Assembly (NCBI GenBank): GCA_003427395.1
Contig: BFEA01000004.1
Location: forward strand, 2,709,073-2,773,072
From: Chara braunii
Lineage: Eukaryota > Streptophyta > Charophyceae > Charales > Characeae
Length of the DNA stretch: 64,000 nt
Reading direction: 5' to 3'
The translations under genes were made by a program, and so were the position numbers. The stretch's first letter is position 1; every line of letters starts with the position of its first letter. The notes beneath the pieces are model-generated. The model did not search any database. It was not told the DNA's origin and was given only the letters and a program-made list of their open reading frames with translations. Positions 54,733 to 64,000 of this stretch are shown here, piece after piece.

Positions 54733-56249
54733 TTGGTGTTGTCGGTAGTGTAGTGGGCGGGCTGTTCAGTTTCCTTTCCGCCGGAAACGTCTGGTGCATT
54801 AGGCCACGAAGATCTGTGGACCCGATAAAAGTCCTAGCGGATGGATCGCTGATACTTTTGGCGCCTTCTTGTGTCCTTTTGTTGTTATTTTTTATTCTGA
54901 AACCATTTTAGAGGGATATGTCTTTGGCGACCGGCGGTAGTACGGGGTGGGTTTGAGAGCCTACGAGCCTACGTTCGTCCGGCGACGTTCTTGCCCCGAA
55001 TACAACGTACGGTCATTCTAGCCGTATGTAGACTGAAACATACCCCAAATACAGATATTATAATAATACTGCGCGTTGTATTCGGGGGCAAAAAAAAAGA
55101 GCGGGGACATCGGTGAGGAACAGTTTCGGCGACCGGGGGGGTAGTACGAGTTGGATTTGAGAGCCTACCGGTAGCAGGGGCATCAGTGTGGTGCAGTTTG
55201 GGCGACCGGGGCGGTAGTGAGGTGCAGTTTGGGCGCCCGGGGCGGTAGTGAGGTGCAGTTTGGGCGACCGGGGCGGTAGTACGATCTGGTTGTGAGAGGC
55301 GCGGACATCGCCGAGAGGACAGCCAGGGTCCGCTGCCGTCGCGCGACAGGACAGCCAGGGCCCGGTGACCGAGCAGAAGGGGTAGGGGGTAGAGGTCAGG
55401 TACAACAGACAACTGGTGTAGGAAGGTTGCCGGAGCCGGCACGGATTAGCCTCTCCCCTCAGCCACAACTGCCCGGAGGTGAGAGGGCCGATGGACGAGA
55501 GGAGCAGGAAGAAGATAGGGCGGATAGGAGGCATGAAGTCCGTCCATAGCTGTTTTTCACCGATACGGGACCGGCCTGCACGGACAGTGACCCAAGTTAA
55601 GTTTTGCGAAGGCCGCGAAGAGCGCACGCGTGTTGATGTGTTAGGCGCGCACAAGTTGGGATTTGGGCCTGAGCATCGCCGGATGGTCTCGGGCGCGGTC
55701 GTCGGCCAGTCCGGGGAGGGCGATGGCTAGTAGGGTGAGCAAAGCACATGGGGCTGGAGAAGGGATAGTAATGTGGTGGTGGATGAGCAATGGCGGGGCG
55801 GTGTGGTGTGAAAGGTGTTTTGGGGACCTGCTGGTAGACGAGTCGGGAGGACGTCAACATCAATTAGTCGTCTGGGGGGCTGGAGGTCGGAATGCGGAGA
55901 AGAGTGTGTGCACGCGCGCCTCTCTGTGCACGTGTCGGTATCTCTCTCTCCCCTGCCTGTTGTCTTGTTGAGGTATGCTGTCTTTCCCTCGTGGCTAGGG
56001 GATGTGCGCCCTCGCTTGGTGACCCTGCTTGACGTCCCTTCCTGGTACACATCTTCGGTGAAGATGATGTCTTTGGAAAGAGAGAAGGCCATAACGAGGG
56101 ACAGCTTGTGGAAGAAGGGGGGGGCAAACTCATGAGTGCTGCCGTTGTCCGGCGACGGATGCTGGGGTGAAGGTAACGGAGGCAAGTGTGGGGCTGCGCG
56201 GGGGGGGGGAGGCGGGCTATATCAGCTTGCCACCGCCAGTTTTGCGAGG
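54733..56249 (+). promoter_or_regulatory. Upstream region of the PPR gene
   Basis: No gene is seen. TTGCCCCGAATACAACG (about 54988) and CGTTGTATTCGGGGGCAA (about 55075) are inverted, 70 bp apart, with an AT-rich centre, and look like a small hairpin element. Pyrimidine- and GA-rich patches occur around 55900-56130. GGCTATATCAG lies only about 35 bp before the start codon and is too close to be a normal TATA box. The transcription start is not determinable. Confidence 0.35.
55165..55285. repeat. 31-bp GC-rich tandem repeat, 3 units plus related copies
   Basis: GGCGACCGGGGCGGTAGT followed by GAGGTGCAGTTTG repeats with a 31-bp period (55201, 55232, 55263). Looser copies (GGCGACCGG-GGGTAGTACG) occur at 54928 and 55131, each followed by a GGGTTTGAGAGCCTAC or TGGATTTGAGAGCCTAC phrase, so a longer unit was once duplicated. 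Confidence 0.85.
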
Positions 56250-59200
56250 ATGGCCGTGGTCGTGACTGTTCATGGCGGCGGCGGCGCCACGTCCGCCTCC
56301 ATGAACGTCCCCGTCGGCTCACCCTCCACCAGCCTGCTCCGAGTAGGCCCGCAGCTACGCCTTCCAGCATTTGCTATGGTGGACCTGGCAGGCACGTCCT
56401 GCTCTTCTTCTCAGGCTTGGATAGGTAGGGGCTTCTGTCGCCGGCCCTCCTCCATTGGATCCTCGTCTTCTTCCTCTTCCTCTTCTACCTCTTCTTCTTC
56501 TTCTTCTTCTTCTTCTTCTTCTTCTTCTCCTTCTTCTTTTTCTTCTTCTGCTTCTTCGTTTATCCATTCATCGTCCTATTCCCCTCCTCCGCTTATTCAT
56601 CGTCATCATCACCACCAACATCAGAATCATTTTCATCACAGTGCTGGTCGGAATAGCGTTTCCTCCTCGCAGCAAATCAAGTCTGCTATCGATGCGAGGG
56701 CAACGGCGGCAGCGCCAGAACACGTGGCAATTGCGTCCATCGTGGACCTGGGAGAATGCCACGCGGCAGATGATCTGCGGGTATCGGGCGGGAGCGATGT
56801 TGAAAGCGCTCGCGGTGGCGGAAATGCAGCCCGCGGAACGAGCGCAGCGACTGGGACGGCGAAGCCGCACGTCGTGGTCACACGGCCACTGGAGCTGAAT
56901 TTCGTCGCCAGAGTGGACAGCGGAAACGCAGCAGCTGTAGAAGGAGGTAAAACGAGGGATCGGGGCGGAAGTGCGAGTGGGAGGCAGATGGAAAATACGA
57001 AGAGGAAGATAGTTTCTTGTCGTGGGAAAGGCAATGGATCCACTGGTATTGCGAGGCCGACAAGCGGAGGTGGAGGACCGGCGAGTGCCAGAGAAAATCC
57101 TGGCTTTGCTCCCGTCGACGCCTTACCTTCTTCGCCTCCATCTCCATCGCGCCTGTCCCGTGCGCGCCATTCTGCGACCGCTTCGGGCAATCATGAATTC
57201 GACAGTGACTGGCCGGTCGACCGGTTGGTTAACCCGGTCCCAGCAGCACGGTTGTCGTCGTGTAGTGTTGTCCCTCTGCTTGGTCTGGAGATGAAGACGG
57301 AAGCTCAGGAGCCAGCTATGGCAGCGCCAAGGGTAGAAGCTCCAGCCTCTGCACCTTTTTCTACCGATCCCGGGGAGGAGCAAACGGGAGAAGCAGAGGA
57401 ATCCCGGGGTCGCACTATCGGGATGGATACGACCGCGTCTGTGTCGGTCATTGCCAATGGCAGCGTCGGAGGCTACTTGTCGAGGGGGACATCATCATCA
57501 TCATCAACTTCAACGTCGACGTCGTCGATGGAGGAGAACGAAGAAGGTGGAAGTAACAATGAGAGAAGGAAAGGTGGAGGTCGGCGATGGACTGGCCCGA
57601 AGCGAATGAAGAAAAGGGAGCCTTTGCCACCGTGGTCGCCGGAGTACTGCCGAAGGAAGGAGGAGGAGATGTTGAAGTCGATTCTGGATATGAGTGCCGG
57701 TGGTGACGATGAAAATGGAGATGGAGGTGATTATGTGCGAAGACGGAAACGTCACGTTGACAGCGTGCTGAACGCTTGGCTCGGCAAAATCACGCGTGTG
57801 GAGTTGATCAATGTCGCCAGGGAGCTTGGTCGATTACGTTGCGCTGATTACTCTCTGGATATCTTCTCCTGGATGACGGCTCAGAAAGGACGTTTAAAAC
57901 CAAACGCGCACGCGTATGTGTCCATGATCTCGCTCCTCGGTCGCTCGGCGATGGTGGAAAAGGCACAGCAATTGTTCGACGAGATGGAGGACAAGGGTGT
58001 CGAGAGGACAACGCACGCGTATAACGCTATGATCGGTGCGCTGATCGAAGGGGGGAGAGAGAAGGACGCATGGGCGCTGTTCCTAAGGATGCGCAGAGAA
58101 GCGAAGCAAGCGCAAGGCGACAGCAGGGGGGCAGGTATTCGCGCTGCTGTTGCCGATATGAATGCGGAATGCGATGCCGCAAACGAATCGGTTGCGTCCT
58201 ACCTTAGCGCTAAAGCGGAGGGGAATGCTGGTAAGAGTGTCGGTACTGATGTCGAGAGCAGCAGCAGTGATGAGCTTAACCGAGTGGAACCCGATGCCAA
58301 GCGGAGGGGATACAAATGCGCTCCTGACTGTGTCACGTATAACTCCATTCTGAAGTATTGTGCCAACATCAGGAGTCGTAGCGAAAGACGGGACCTTAAA
58401 AGTGCGGGTGGATCGACTCGAATCGGAAGCGGGAAGGGTCATTATAGTAAAGCGCGCGATGAGGACAGGGCTTATGGTGCGCTGTGGGCAATTGATCTTC
58501 TGCAGGGCATGATTGAGGACGGCGTGGAACCGAACCTCATCACATACAACACCGTCATCAGCGCCTGCAGACATCATGGCCTTTATCAGAAAGCGATGGA
58601 GATCTTCCGCAAAATGGAGGAGAAGGGAATTCGCGCAGACGTGATCACTTACAATTGCCTGATTGATGTGTGCGCCAAGGCCAAGCTGTGTGACAAAGCG
58701 AGCGACTTGTTCAAGTCGATGAAATCGGCGGGAGTAGGGCCGAACCTGATGACCTACACGGGGCTGATTGGCGCGTACGGAAGCGCGGGAAGGCCTGAGG
58801 ACGCACAGCGTGTCTTCGATGAACTCGTACGGGTTGCTTCGTCTCCTTCTGCCTCTCCTCCTCCTCCTCCTCCTCCTCCTCCTCCTCCTCTCGCTGTTGG
58901 AGATATGGTGGAGTCTTCTCGTACTACTCCTCCCCTTCCGTCTCCTAGCGGTCGGGGCATGGCGGAATCTCGCGCTACGGTAGTTAAGCCTCCTGACGTT
59001 TTTACATGGACGATGATGGTGGATGCCTACGGGCGAGCGGGAATGGCAGAGAAAGCGGCGCACATGTTTGAAGAGATGCGCGCCAGTGGCATCCGGCCGA
59101 GCCTGCTGACATGGACCGCGTTGATGAGGGCACACGGACTCGTTGGGGATTGTGATGAGGCTACGCGCGTGTTCAACGAGATGCAGCGGGCGGGAGAAAC

Positions 59201-60632
59201 CGTTGACATCACCGGAATCAACGTTTTGCTTGACGTGTACGGTAAGAACGGCCGCTGGAGGCAGGCTGCTGTGGTGTACAACGCCGTCTGGAGCAGGTCG
59301 CATGCCATGCGGACTGACAGCAGCTTTTCTAACGGGGACCTAAATCATCCAAACGGAACTTTGAGACGGACGGCTTCAGGTGCAACGTCTATTGCGGAGA
59401 CCGGACACTTGTCTTCATCATCGGCTTTATCGACGTCGTCAGCGACGTGCGGAAGCACATCGGTGGTGCTCACGATGGGAATGAATCCGCCGCCGTCAGA
59501 TTGCCGTGTGGAATCTGTGGATGGTGCTGCGGCATTGCCAATGGGAGATGTAGTACGAAGGCAGGCGACCAGAAGAGCTGGAGAAGCGATGGCGATCGAC
59601 AGAGAAGACGAGGTGACGACCAATGGCAATCACGAACGTCGTGGCCATGGACAAGTGTCTCAAGTAGTCTCTGTTCTCCCATCGCCAGTCTCGTCCGCCG
59701 ACGACAGGGAACGTCCTTCTTCTTCTTCTTCTTCTTCCTCTCTCTCTTCCTCATCTCGTTCCACGTCACGCGATGGATCCCCGTCGGAGAGCCCGTTATC
59801 TCCTTGCCGCGGAAGTAGGCTGGTGGCCGGTGATGAATCTGAGGAAACGTGTTCTGCCAGACCGATCGCTCAGCCGCCGGCCTCCGAGCAATGCGGACCT
59901 GGCAGGAACGACGGTTTTCCCTCAGAGCAGGATGCCATGATTGCCGACCATAGCCGCGGCCACGGCAGTCCTGTTGCAGCAGCTGCAGCTGCACGCAGCA
60001 GCAGCAGCAGTAGCAGTCTTTATAGCAGCTACTCGTCGGGACACTTGGCAGCAGATGAGGTGAAGCAGTCGGCTATGGCGGCTGAGGCATCAGCAACAGC
60101 GGCAGCAGTGCCCGAAGGAAAAGAAGAAGAAGAAGACGAAGAAGAAGATAGGGATGTTAAAGATGCGTCCATAATGCATAGACGTCCGCAGTCTTCGGAA
60201 CAGCAGCGGATTGGTAGCGAAGAGCACAGCTTGTGTTCCTCCAGGTTGATCTCCCAGGTATCGCCAACCTCCTCGTCGTCTCTCACCACGTTGTCCTCCT
60301 CTGCTGCCACGGAATCACGCTGTCCGTCCGGGAATTCATTCGCACCAGAGGCTGGCGTTGCTAGACCCGCACTTTCCTCATGGAAAGTCAAGCCGCTGTT
60401 TGGTCGAGTGGCTGCGCGTCCGAATGTCGCAACTTTCAACACGATGATCAATACTTTTCATCGAGCCGGAAGATTAGAGGAAGCCCTGCACGTAGAGAAA
60501 CAGATGGCGGTTTGTGGTTGCCAGCCCGACCATATCACATTGGCGTTGCTGGCGCGGACGCTAGATGACATGGGATTGCATCGCCGAGCAGATGAACTGA
60601 GGAAGAGTGTGAAGAAGGGCAGAAGGAGATGA
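56250..60632 (+). CDS. P-class pentatricopeptide repeat (PPR) protein, probably organellar
   Basis: This 1460-residue protein should bind specific organelle RNA. I chose ATG 56250 (context AGGATGG); the open frame extends further upstream but without an ATG that fits. Residues 1-110 are Ser/Ala-rich with few acidic residues and hold a long Ser tract (about 70-110), consistent with a plastid or mitochondrial transit peptide. PPR motifs of about 35 residues start near 552, 587, 692, 761, 796, 831, 915, 950, 985, 1391 and 1426 (for example ITYNTVISACRHHGLYQKAM and VITYNCLIDVCAKAKLCDKA). Unlike most PPR arrays, this one is broken by low-complexity inserts: about 70 residues after the second motif, a basic insert in the third, a Pro-rich loop after the sixth, and about 375 Ser/Glu/Ala-rich residues before the last two. 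No E/DYW editing domain and no SMR domain follow; the C-terminus is a basic KKGRRR. The gene is intronless, as is common in PPR genes. The land-plant ortholog was not identified. Confidence 0.9.
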   Translation: MAVVVTVHGGGGATSASMNVPVGSPSTSLLRVGPQLRLPAFAMVDLAGTSCSSSQAWIGRGFCRRPSSIGSSSSSSSSSTSSSSSSSSSSSSSPSSFSSSASSFIHSSSYSPPPLIHRHHHHQHQNHFHHSAGRNSVSSSQQIKSAIDARATAAAPEHVAIASIVDLGECHAADDLRVSGGSDVESARGGGNAARGTSAATGTAKPHVVVTRPLELNFVARVDSGNAAAVEGGKTRDRGGSASGRQMENTKRKIVSCRGKGNGSTGIARPTSGGGGPASARENPGFAPVDALPSSPPSPSRLSRARHSATASGNHEFDSDWPVDRLVNPVPAARLSSCSVVPLLGLEMKTEAQEPAMAAPRVEAPASAPFSTDPGEEQTGEAEESRGRTIGMDTTASVSVIANGSVGGYLSRGTSSSSSTSTSTSSMEENEEGGSNNERRKGGGRRWTGPKRMKKREPLPPWSPEYCRRKEEEMLKSILDMSAGGDDENGDGGDYVRRRKRHVDSVLNAWLGKITRVELINVARELGRLRCADYSLDIFSWMTAQKGRLKPNAHAYVSMISLLGRSAMVEKAQQLFDEMEDKGVERTTHAYNAMIGALIEGGREKDAWALFLRMRREAKQAQGDSRGAGIRAAVADMNAECDAANESVASYLSAKAEGNAGKSVGTDVESSSSDELNRVEPDAKRRGYKCAPDCVTYNSILKYCANIRSRSERRDLKSAGGSTRIGSGKGHYSKARDEDRAYGALWAIDLLQGMIEDGVEPNLITYNTVISACRHHGLYQKAMEIFRKMEEKGIRADVITYNCLIDVCAKAKLCDKASDLFKSMKSAGVGPNLMTYTGLIGAYGSAGRPEDAQRVFDELVRVASSPSASPPPPPPPPPPPLAVGDMVESSRTTPPLPSPSGRGMAESRATVVKPPDVFTWTMMVDAYGRAGMAEKAAHMFEEMRASGIRPSLLTWTALMRAHGLVGDCDEATRVFNEMQRAGETVDITGINVLLDVYGKNGRWRQAAVVYNAVWSRSHAMRTDSSFSNGDLNHPNGTLRRTASGATSIAETGHLSSSSALSTSSATCGSTSVVLTMGMNPPPSDCRVESVDGAAALPMGDVVRRQATRRAGEAMAIDREDEVTTNGNHERRGHGQVSQVVSVLPSPVSSADDRERPSSSSSSSSLSSSSRSTSRDGSPSESPLSPCRGSRLVAGDESEETCSARPIAQPPASEQCGPGRNDGFPSEQDAMIADHSRGHGSPVAAAAAARSSSSSSSLYSSYSSGHLAADEVKQSAMAAEASATAAAVPEGKEEEEDEEEDRDVKDASIMHRRPQSSEQQRIGSEEHSLCSSRLISQVSPTSSSSLTTLSSSAATESRCPSGNSFAPEAGVARPALSSWKVKPLFGRVAARPNVATFNTMINTFHRAGRLEEALHVEKQMAVCGCQPDHITLALLARTLDDMGLHRRADELRKSVKKGRRR
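56457..56570 (+). repeat. In-frame TCT/TTC trinucleotide repeat encoding poly-Ser
   Basis: A (TTC)n run with sparse interruptions (TCC, ACC, TTT) inside the PPR coding sequence reads as about 35 Ser with a few Thr, Pro, Phe and Ala. Length changes in threes would leave the frame intact. A CTC-type run at about 58857-58891 encodes poly-Pro, and a similar TTC run at 59718-59755 encodes a second Ser tract. Confidence 0.9.
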
Positions 60633-60751
60633 CGAGGATCTGCATTGTGAGATTGGCAAAGCCCTTGCGAGGAGGGCAACAACGACGAGGATCAGCAGTA
60701 GCCGTATGCACCTGGTGCGCGCGCGCAAGAGAGAGAGAGACGGAGAGACAG

Positions 60752-60830
<79 letters not shown>

Positions 60831-60831
60831 N

Positions 60832-60869
<38 letters not shown>

Positions 60870-61490
60870 ATATCCCTGAGTCTTGACTCAACAGAGCTGT
60901 GTAGGAGCACTGCTGAACGGAAGTCTTAACCAAAATTTTCACGAACCTTAACGATCTATCATCTCCTTTTTAATCCTGCGGCTCGGACCGGCAGTGCTAG
61001 ACGTCTCTGCAGCGAGGAAAAGGAATAGTCGGTTCGGACGATGCTTCGTGATAGCGATACCGACTTAGAGTCGTCAGTTAGGCTCTTAATCAATCGGTCG
61101 ATTTGTTTGACTTGATTGGATTTTCAATTGATTATTTGAAAAGTGGACTCGGGCAAGTCTTCTGCTTTCGCTGCAGTATGGTGTTTCCAACGACTACGTA
61201 GGACTAATGGTCTGTCTCGGTATGGTTCTGTGTTCCGCTCTTCAAGTGGAAGCACTGATGCATTGATTGTCATGACAGCAGACGGATCATCTGGGCAGAC
61301 TGTCCTCTAGTGGACTCATCTTGTCGATTGTCGATCTCTGGACCGTTAGGTTCTGTTGCCGTTAATGCAAAGCCCGTCCCTGGGTTCTGCAGTCGCCGTA
61401 AGGGTGTGTGATCATATGGTTCGAGTCCTGAACAGCTTCTGTGACTGTCAAGGAGAATTCTGGGTTGGTGGGTAGACCGGAGGCTGCCTG

Positions 61491-61546
<56 letters not shown>

Positions 61547-61984
61547 TTTAAGAGGTGCTACTATTGTACAGGATGTAATTAAAATTCTTGAAGTCTTCTT
61601 CTTAACCAGGCCTGCGTCCGTGCTATTCTTTGTCGTTAGTGAATTGCACCTACTTCGAGTACGAAGCGAGCATACGATTATGTGTTGAGTTCGTTCTGTC
61701 TGTTGATCTTCCTTCAAGGACCGATTGCTCTTTTCCGCATGCTTCTGAATAAGATTCGTTGAAATAAGTTTTTCCATTTCCCTTTCTAGACATGGATATC
61801 TTTCATAATAATTGCTTTCCCAACTTCGAATATGATGTCGACTCTCAGACGCCATGGCAGACTTCAGGAGGATGTCTGTCAGGCGCTTTGTAAATGTGTT
61901 TTTTTTTAACTATATCACGTATACAGGGCCACAGACACACGCGCAGAAATGATGTGATATACAGAGGCACGCTGCCACACAGAA

Positions 61985-62081
<97 letters not shown>

Positions 62082-62360
62082 AATGATTTTTTTGTCATTG
62101 TTGCCTCCGTGAAGTAAGACCTCACTACGTTGCTGGCAAAGGATTTTGGATTTTGGCCTGGCATACCCAGGAGATGCACCTTCATCTCGACAGATAACTC
62201 AGAGTCTGCTTTGATGGAGAAGATGACGCTCTGGCTTGACTGCAGCAAACTTAGGAGCAATGAGGTGGTTCTGCCAAGGGTAGACTGAAATTGCATTGTC
62301 AGAAGTGGACCAATTTATTGGTATAGTACTATACTTTGTTGGTCGCTACCTGGCAGAGTA
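60633..62360. other. 3' flank of the PPR gene with GA and GT microsatellites
   Basis: Three long simple repeats: GA 60759-60866 (with an N at 60831), GT 61495-61544 and GA 61987-62077. GGTTCGAGTCC at 61418-61428 is a B-box-like word without a matching A box. No gene was recognised. Confidence 0.75.
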
Positions 62361-62368
62361 GTGCAGCC

Positions 62369-62560
62369 AGATAGAATTGAAGGAAACATATGATGATCGA
62401 TTGAGAGTTCCCTTACATGAATGAAATTCAATCCTTTTTTTCTGTTTCATAAACTTCAGTGAAGACAGATAGAATTGAAGGAAAGATGTGAATCAATTGA
62501 GAGTTCCCTTACATGAAATTCAATCCCTCTTTTCTGTTTCACATTAACTTTCTTTTCTTA
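62369..62560. repeat. ~97-bp tandem duplication
   Basis: AGATAGAATTGAAGGAAA begins both units (62369 and 62466), followed by TTGAGAGTTCCCTTACATGA and CAATCC-TTTTTCTGTTTCA. ACATGAAATTCAATCCCTCT with TTTCTGTTT appears a third time at 63051-63080, on the far side of the TTGAC array. Confidence 0.85.
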
Positions 62561-62645
62561 TTTGGGGGACAACTGTTTGACCCCTCCTCCAGTCCCTCTT
62601 TGTGGAGGAGTGGTCAAACAGTAGTCACCCAAATAAGAAAAGAAA
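62549..62645. repeat. Inverted repeat, ~40-bp arms
   Basis: CTTTCTTTTCTTATTTGGG and CCCAAATAAGAAAAGAAA are the outer inverted ends. Inner parts AACTGTTTGACCCCTCCTCC and GGAGGAGTGGTCAAACAGTA also pair, leaving a loop of about 10 bases near 62600. The inner arm contains CTGTTTGAC, the unit of the neighbouring array. Confidence 0.85.
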
Positions 62646-62649
62646 TGGA

Positions 62650-63015
62650 CTCTGTTTGGCTCCTGTTTGACTCCTGTTTGACTTCTGTTTGACTCCTGAT
62701 TGACTCCTGATTGACTCCTGTTTGACTCCTGTTTGACTCCTGTTTGACTCCTGTTTGACTCCTGTTTGACTCCTGTTTGACTAGTGTTTGACTAGTGTTT
62801 GACTACTGTCTGACTAGTGTTTGACATTACTGTTTGACTACTGTTTGACTACTGTTTGACTATACTGTTTGACTACTGTCTGACTAGTGTTTGACCTTAC
62901 TGTTTGACTACTGTTTGACTACTGTTTGACTACTGTTTGACTACTGTTTGACTACTGTTTGACTACTGTTTGACTACTGTTTGACCTTACTGTTTGACTA
63001 CTGTCTGACCACTCC
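62650..63015. repeat. 11-12-bp tandem array of CTGTTTGACTCC / CTGTTTGACTAC units
   Basis: About 30 units of CTGTTTGACTCC or CTGTTTGACTAC with a step mostly of 11 bp. The left third uses the TCC form, the middle the TAG form and the right the TAC form, with occasional longer units (TGACCTTAC, TGACATTAC). About 28 units contain the core TTGAC. The array ends at GACCACTCCTCCAG, which also occurs in the inverted repeat at 62575-62625. Confidence 0.95.
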
Positions 63016-64000
63016 TCCAGTCTATTCAAGATGAAATGGACTCGAGCACACATGAAATTCAATCCCTCTTTTCTGTTTGACCACTCCTCCAGAGGACAAG
63101 AAGAAGATCTATCTGTTCAAAGCAGCCTGTTTGTGGAGTCGTGCAATTAGAAGCATTTTAAAAATCATTGAAACATGTTGCAGGTTTCATCTCATCCCTG
63201 GCTGCTGCTGGCACAATTGCTGTTGCAATGTTAGAGCTCCTGCCACAGCTGTTGGAAGATGCACCCAGGGGAAAAAGAAAAACGATGCAGCCAGTTACAC
63301 TCATGAAGCCCATGTGTCGGTTCAGACTCACGCGTGTAGACCTAATTTTCTTCAGCTTTGACTTGGTTCTATTTGAGTCTTTTTTTTATTTGTGGGTCCT
63401 TCTTTGAAGGAGGGGGCCGTTTAACATAACGAGCCCTCGTGACTATGAGGGGCTTAGCATGGGGGATTGCACAATGTGCAATAGATGCCCCAGGCCAGTG
63501 CTGTCACTGCTGTGGGTCTTACACTCTCGTGTTCAAGTTTCGCAGGCGGCCAGCGGCCTATTGCTTCCACGCATTTCTTGGCTATATGTTCAATCCAGGC
63601 CTGGAGGCCAGCTTGCCCTTTCAGGGAGGCTGGAGCTTTGGGGTATAGATAAACTTCTGTTGGGACCTCCTGTCCTGGGGTTGTGGGGCGGGGAAATCGA
63701 AGAGGTGAAAACAAACAAGCCTCTGGCTGGTGAAGGGTTGTGGACCTGCAGTTTGATTATTATGGCCAACAACTTGAACCCTGCAGTTCTGATGCCAGCC
63801 GGGCGTAACAAAAGGTTTCCTGTCAGGCTTGTGTCTTCTTGCACAAGGATGCGCAGGGGGTACTCACGCCAGGACTTTACTGGACGTACCTAACCATAGT
63901 TTGGCTACTTGGACTATCCTTAGGCTAGCTTGTGTTCCCCTCCCTTGGACTTCCGGCACCTCAGAATAGTACATCGAGCACACGAATGGTGAACAAGTTC
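63016..64000. other. Right edge, no gene recognised
   Basis: An open frame at 63459-63893 (+) has no motif I know. The DNA from 63410 to 63900 is of more even composition than its surroundings, so an exon or an old element is possible. Nothing supports a call. Confidence 0.35.

Noticed and set aside
56136-56249. Upstream extension of the PPR reading frame to 56136
   Set aside because: The codon at 56136 is GTG. The first ATG in frame is 56250, which has a strong plant start context.
58083-59303. 406-residue minus-strand open frame
   Set aside because: It is the complement of the PPR coding region, where GC-rich codons leave the opposite strand open. It has no recognisable domain.
61418-61428. 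GGTTCGAGTCC, a perfect-looking tRNA B box
   Set aside because: No A box or cloverleaf could be found upstream at tRNA spacing, and no repeat partner links it to the SINE-like elements.

Overview
The window reads as nuclear DNA of a green plant, most likely a streptophyte with a large repeat-rich genome. A charophyte such as Chara is my guess, not something the sequence proves. The evidence is a plant-type SR splicing factor with one zinc knuckle (RSZ subfamily), a P-class pentatricopeptide repeat (PPR) protein with a Ser-rich organelle-targeting-like N-terminus, and plant-type U6 snRNA sequence. Long tracts hold only microsatellites, hairpin elements, tRNA-derived repeats and decayed transposons. 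There are 100 Ns at 51905-52004 and single Ns at 15499 and 60831.

Only two genes are well supported, one near each end, both on the + strand and both without a visible intron. The RSZ-type splicing factor is at 1944-2831. The PPR protein is at 56250-60632 (1460 residues from the first good ATG). They have unrelated jobs (nuclear pre-mRNA splicing; organelle RNA processing) and nothing suggests they work together.

Layout: 1-1450 holds GA/CT microsatellites, tandem duplications and a U6-derived pseudogene facing a tRNA-like sequence. 1944-2831 is the SR gene. 2832-15000 is pyrimidine-rich, gene-free DNA with small tandem repeats and two related inverted-repeat elements (12871-13032, 13531-13710). 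15.1-19 kb holds minisatellites and a fold-back repeat. 19-33 kb is gene-poor, with tandem duplications at 23.3-24.6 and 25.2 kb. 32.6-33.6 kb has unusually dense hairpins plus a second tRNA/U6 composite. 34.7-41.2 kb is a nest of non-autonomous elements: GTAGCAC-ended elements, a tRNA-derived SINE-like family, a 443-bp fold-back and a 434-bp tandem repeat. 41-51 kb is AT-rich, with a pair of diverged ~700-bp direct repeats 6.2 kb apart that may be LTRs. 51.8-54.3 kb has an assembly gap, an orphan ORF, a LINE-like reverse-transcriptase fragment and a second well-preserved U6-derived sequence. 54.4-56.2 kb is the upstream region of the PPR gene. 60.7-64 kb holds GA/GT microsatellites and an 11-12-bp array of TTTGACT words.

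The most unusual signals are the recurrent U6-derived sequences (two share an internal deletion, and two lie next to tRNA-like B boxes in the same arrangement), the multi-helix structure at 33353-33517, the GTAGCAC-ended elements whose subterminal palindromes differ between copies, and the TTGAC array at 62.65-63.01 kb. Repeat identities were judged by eye; no alignment or search was run.
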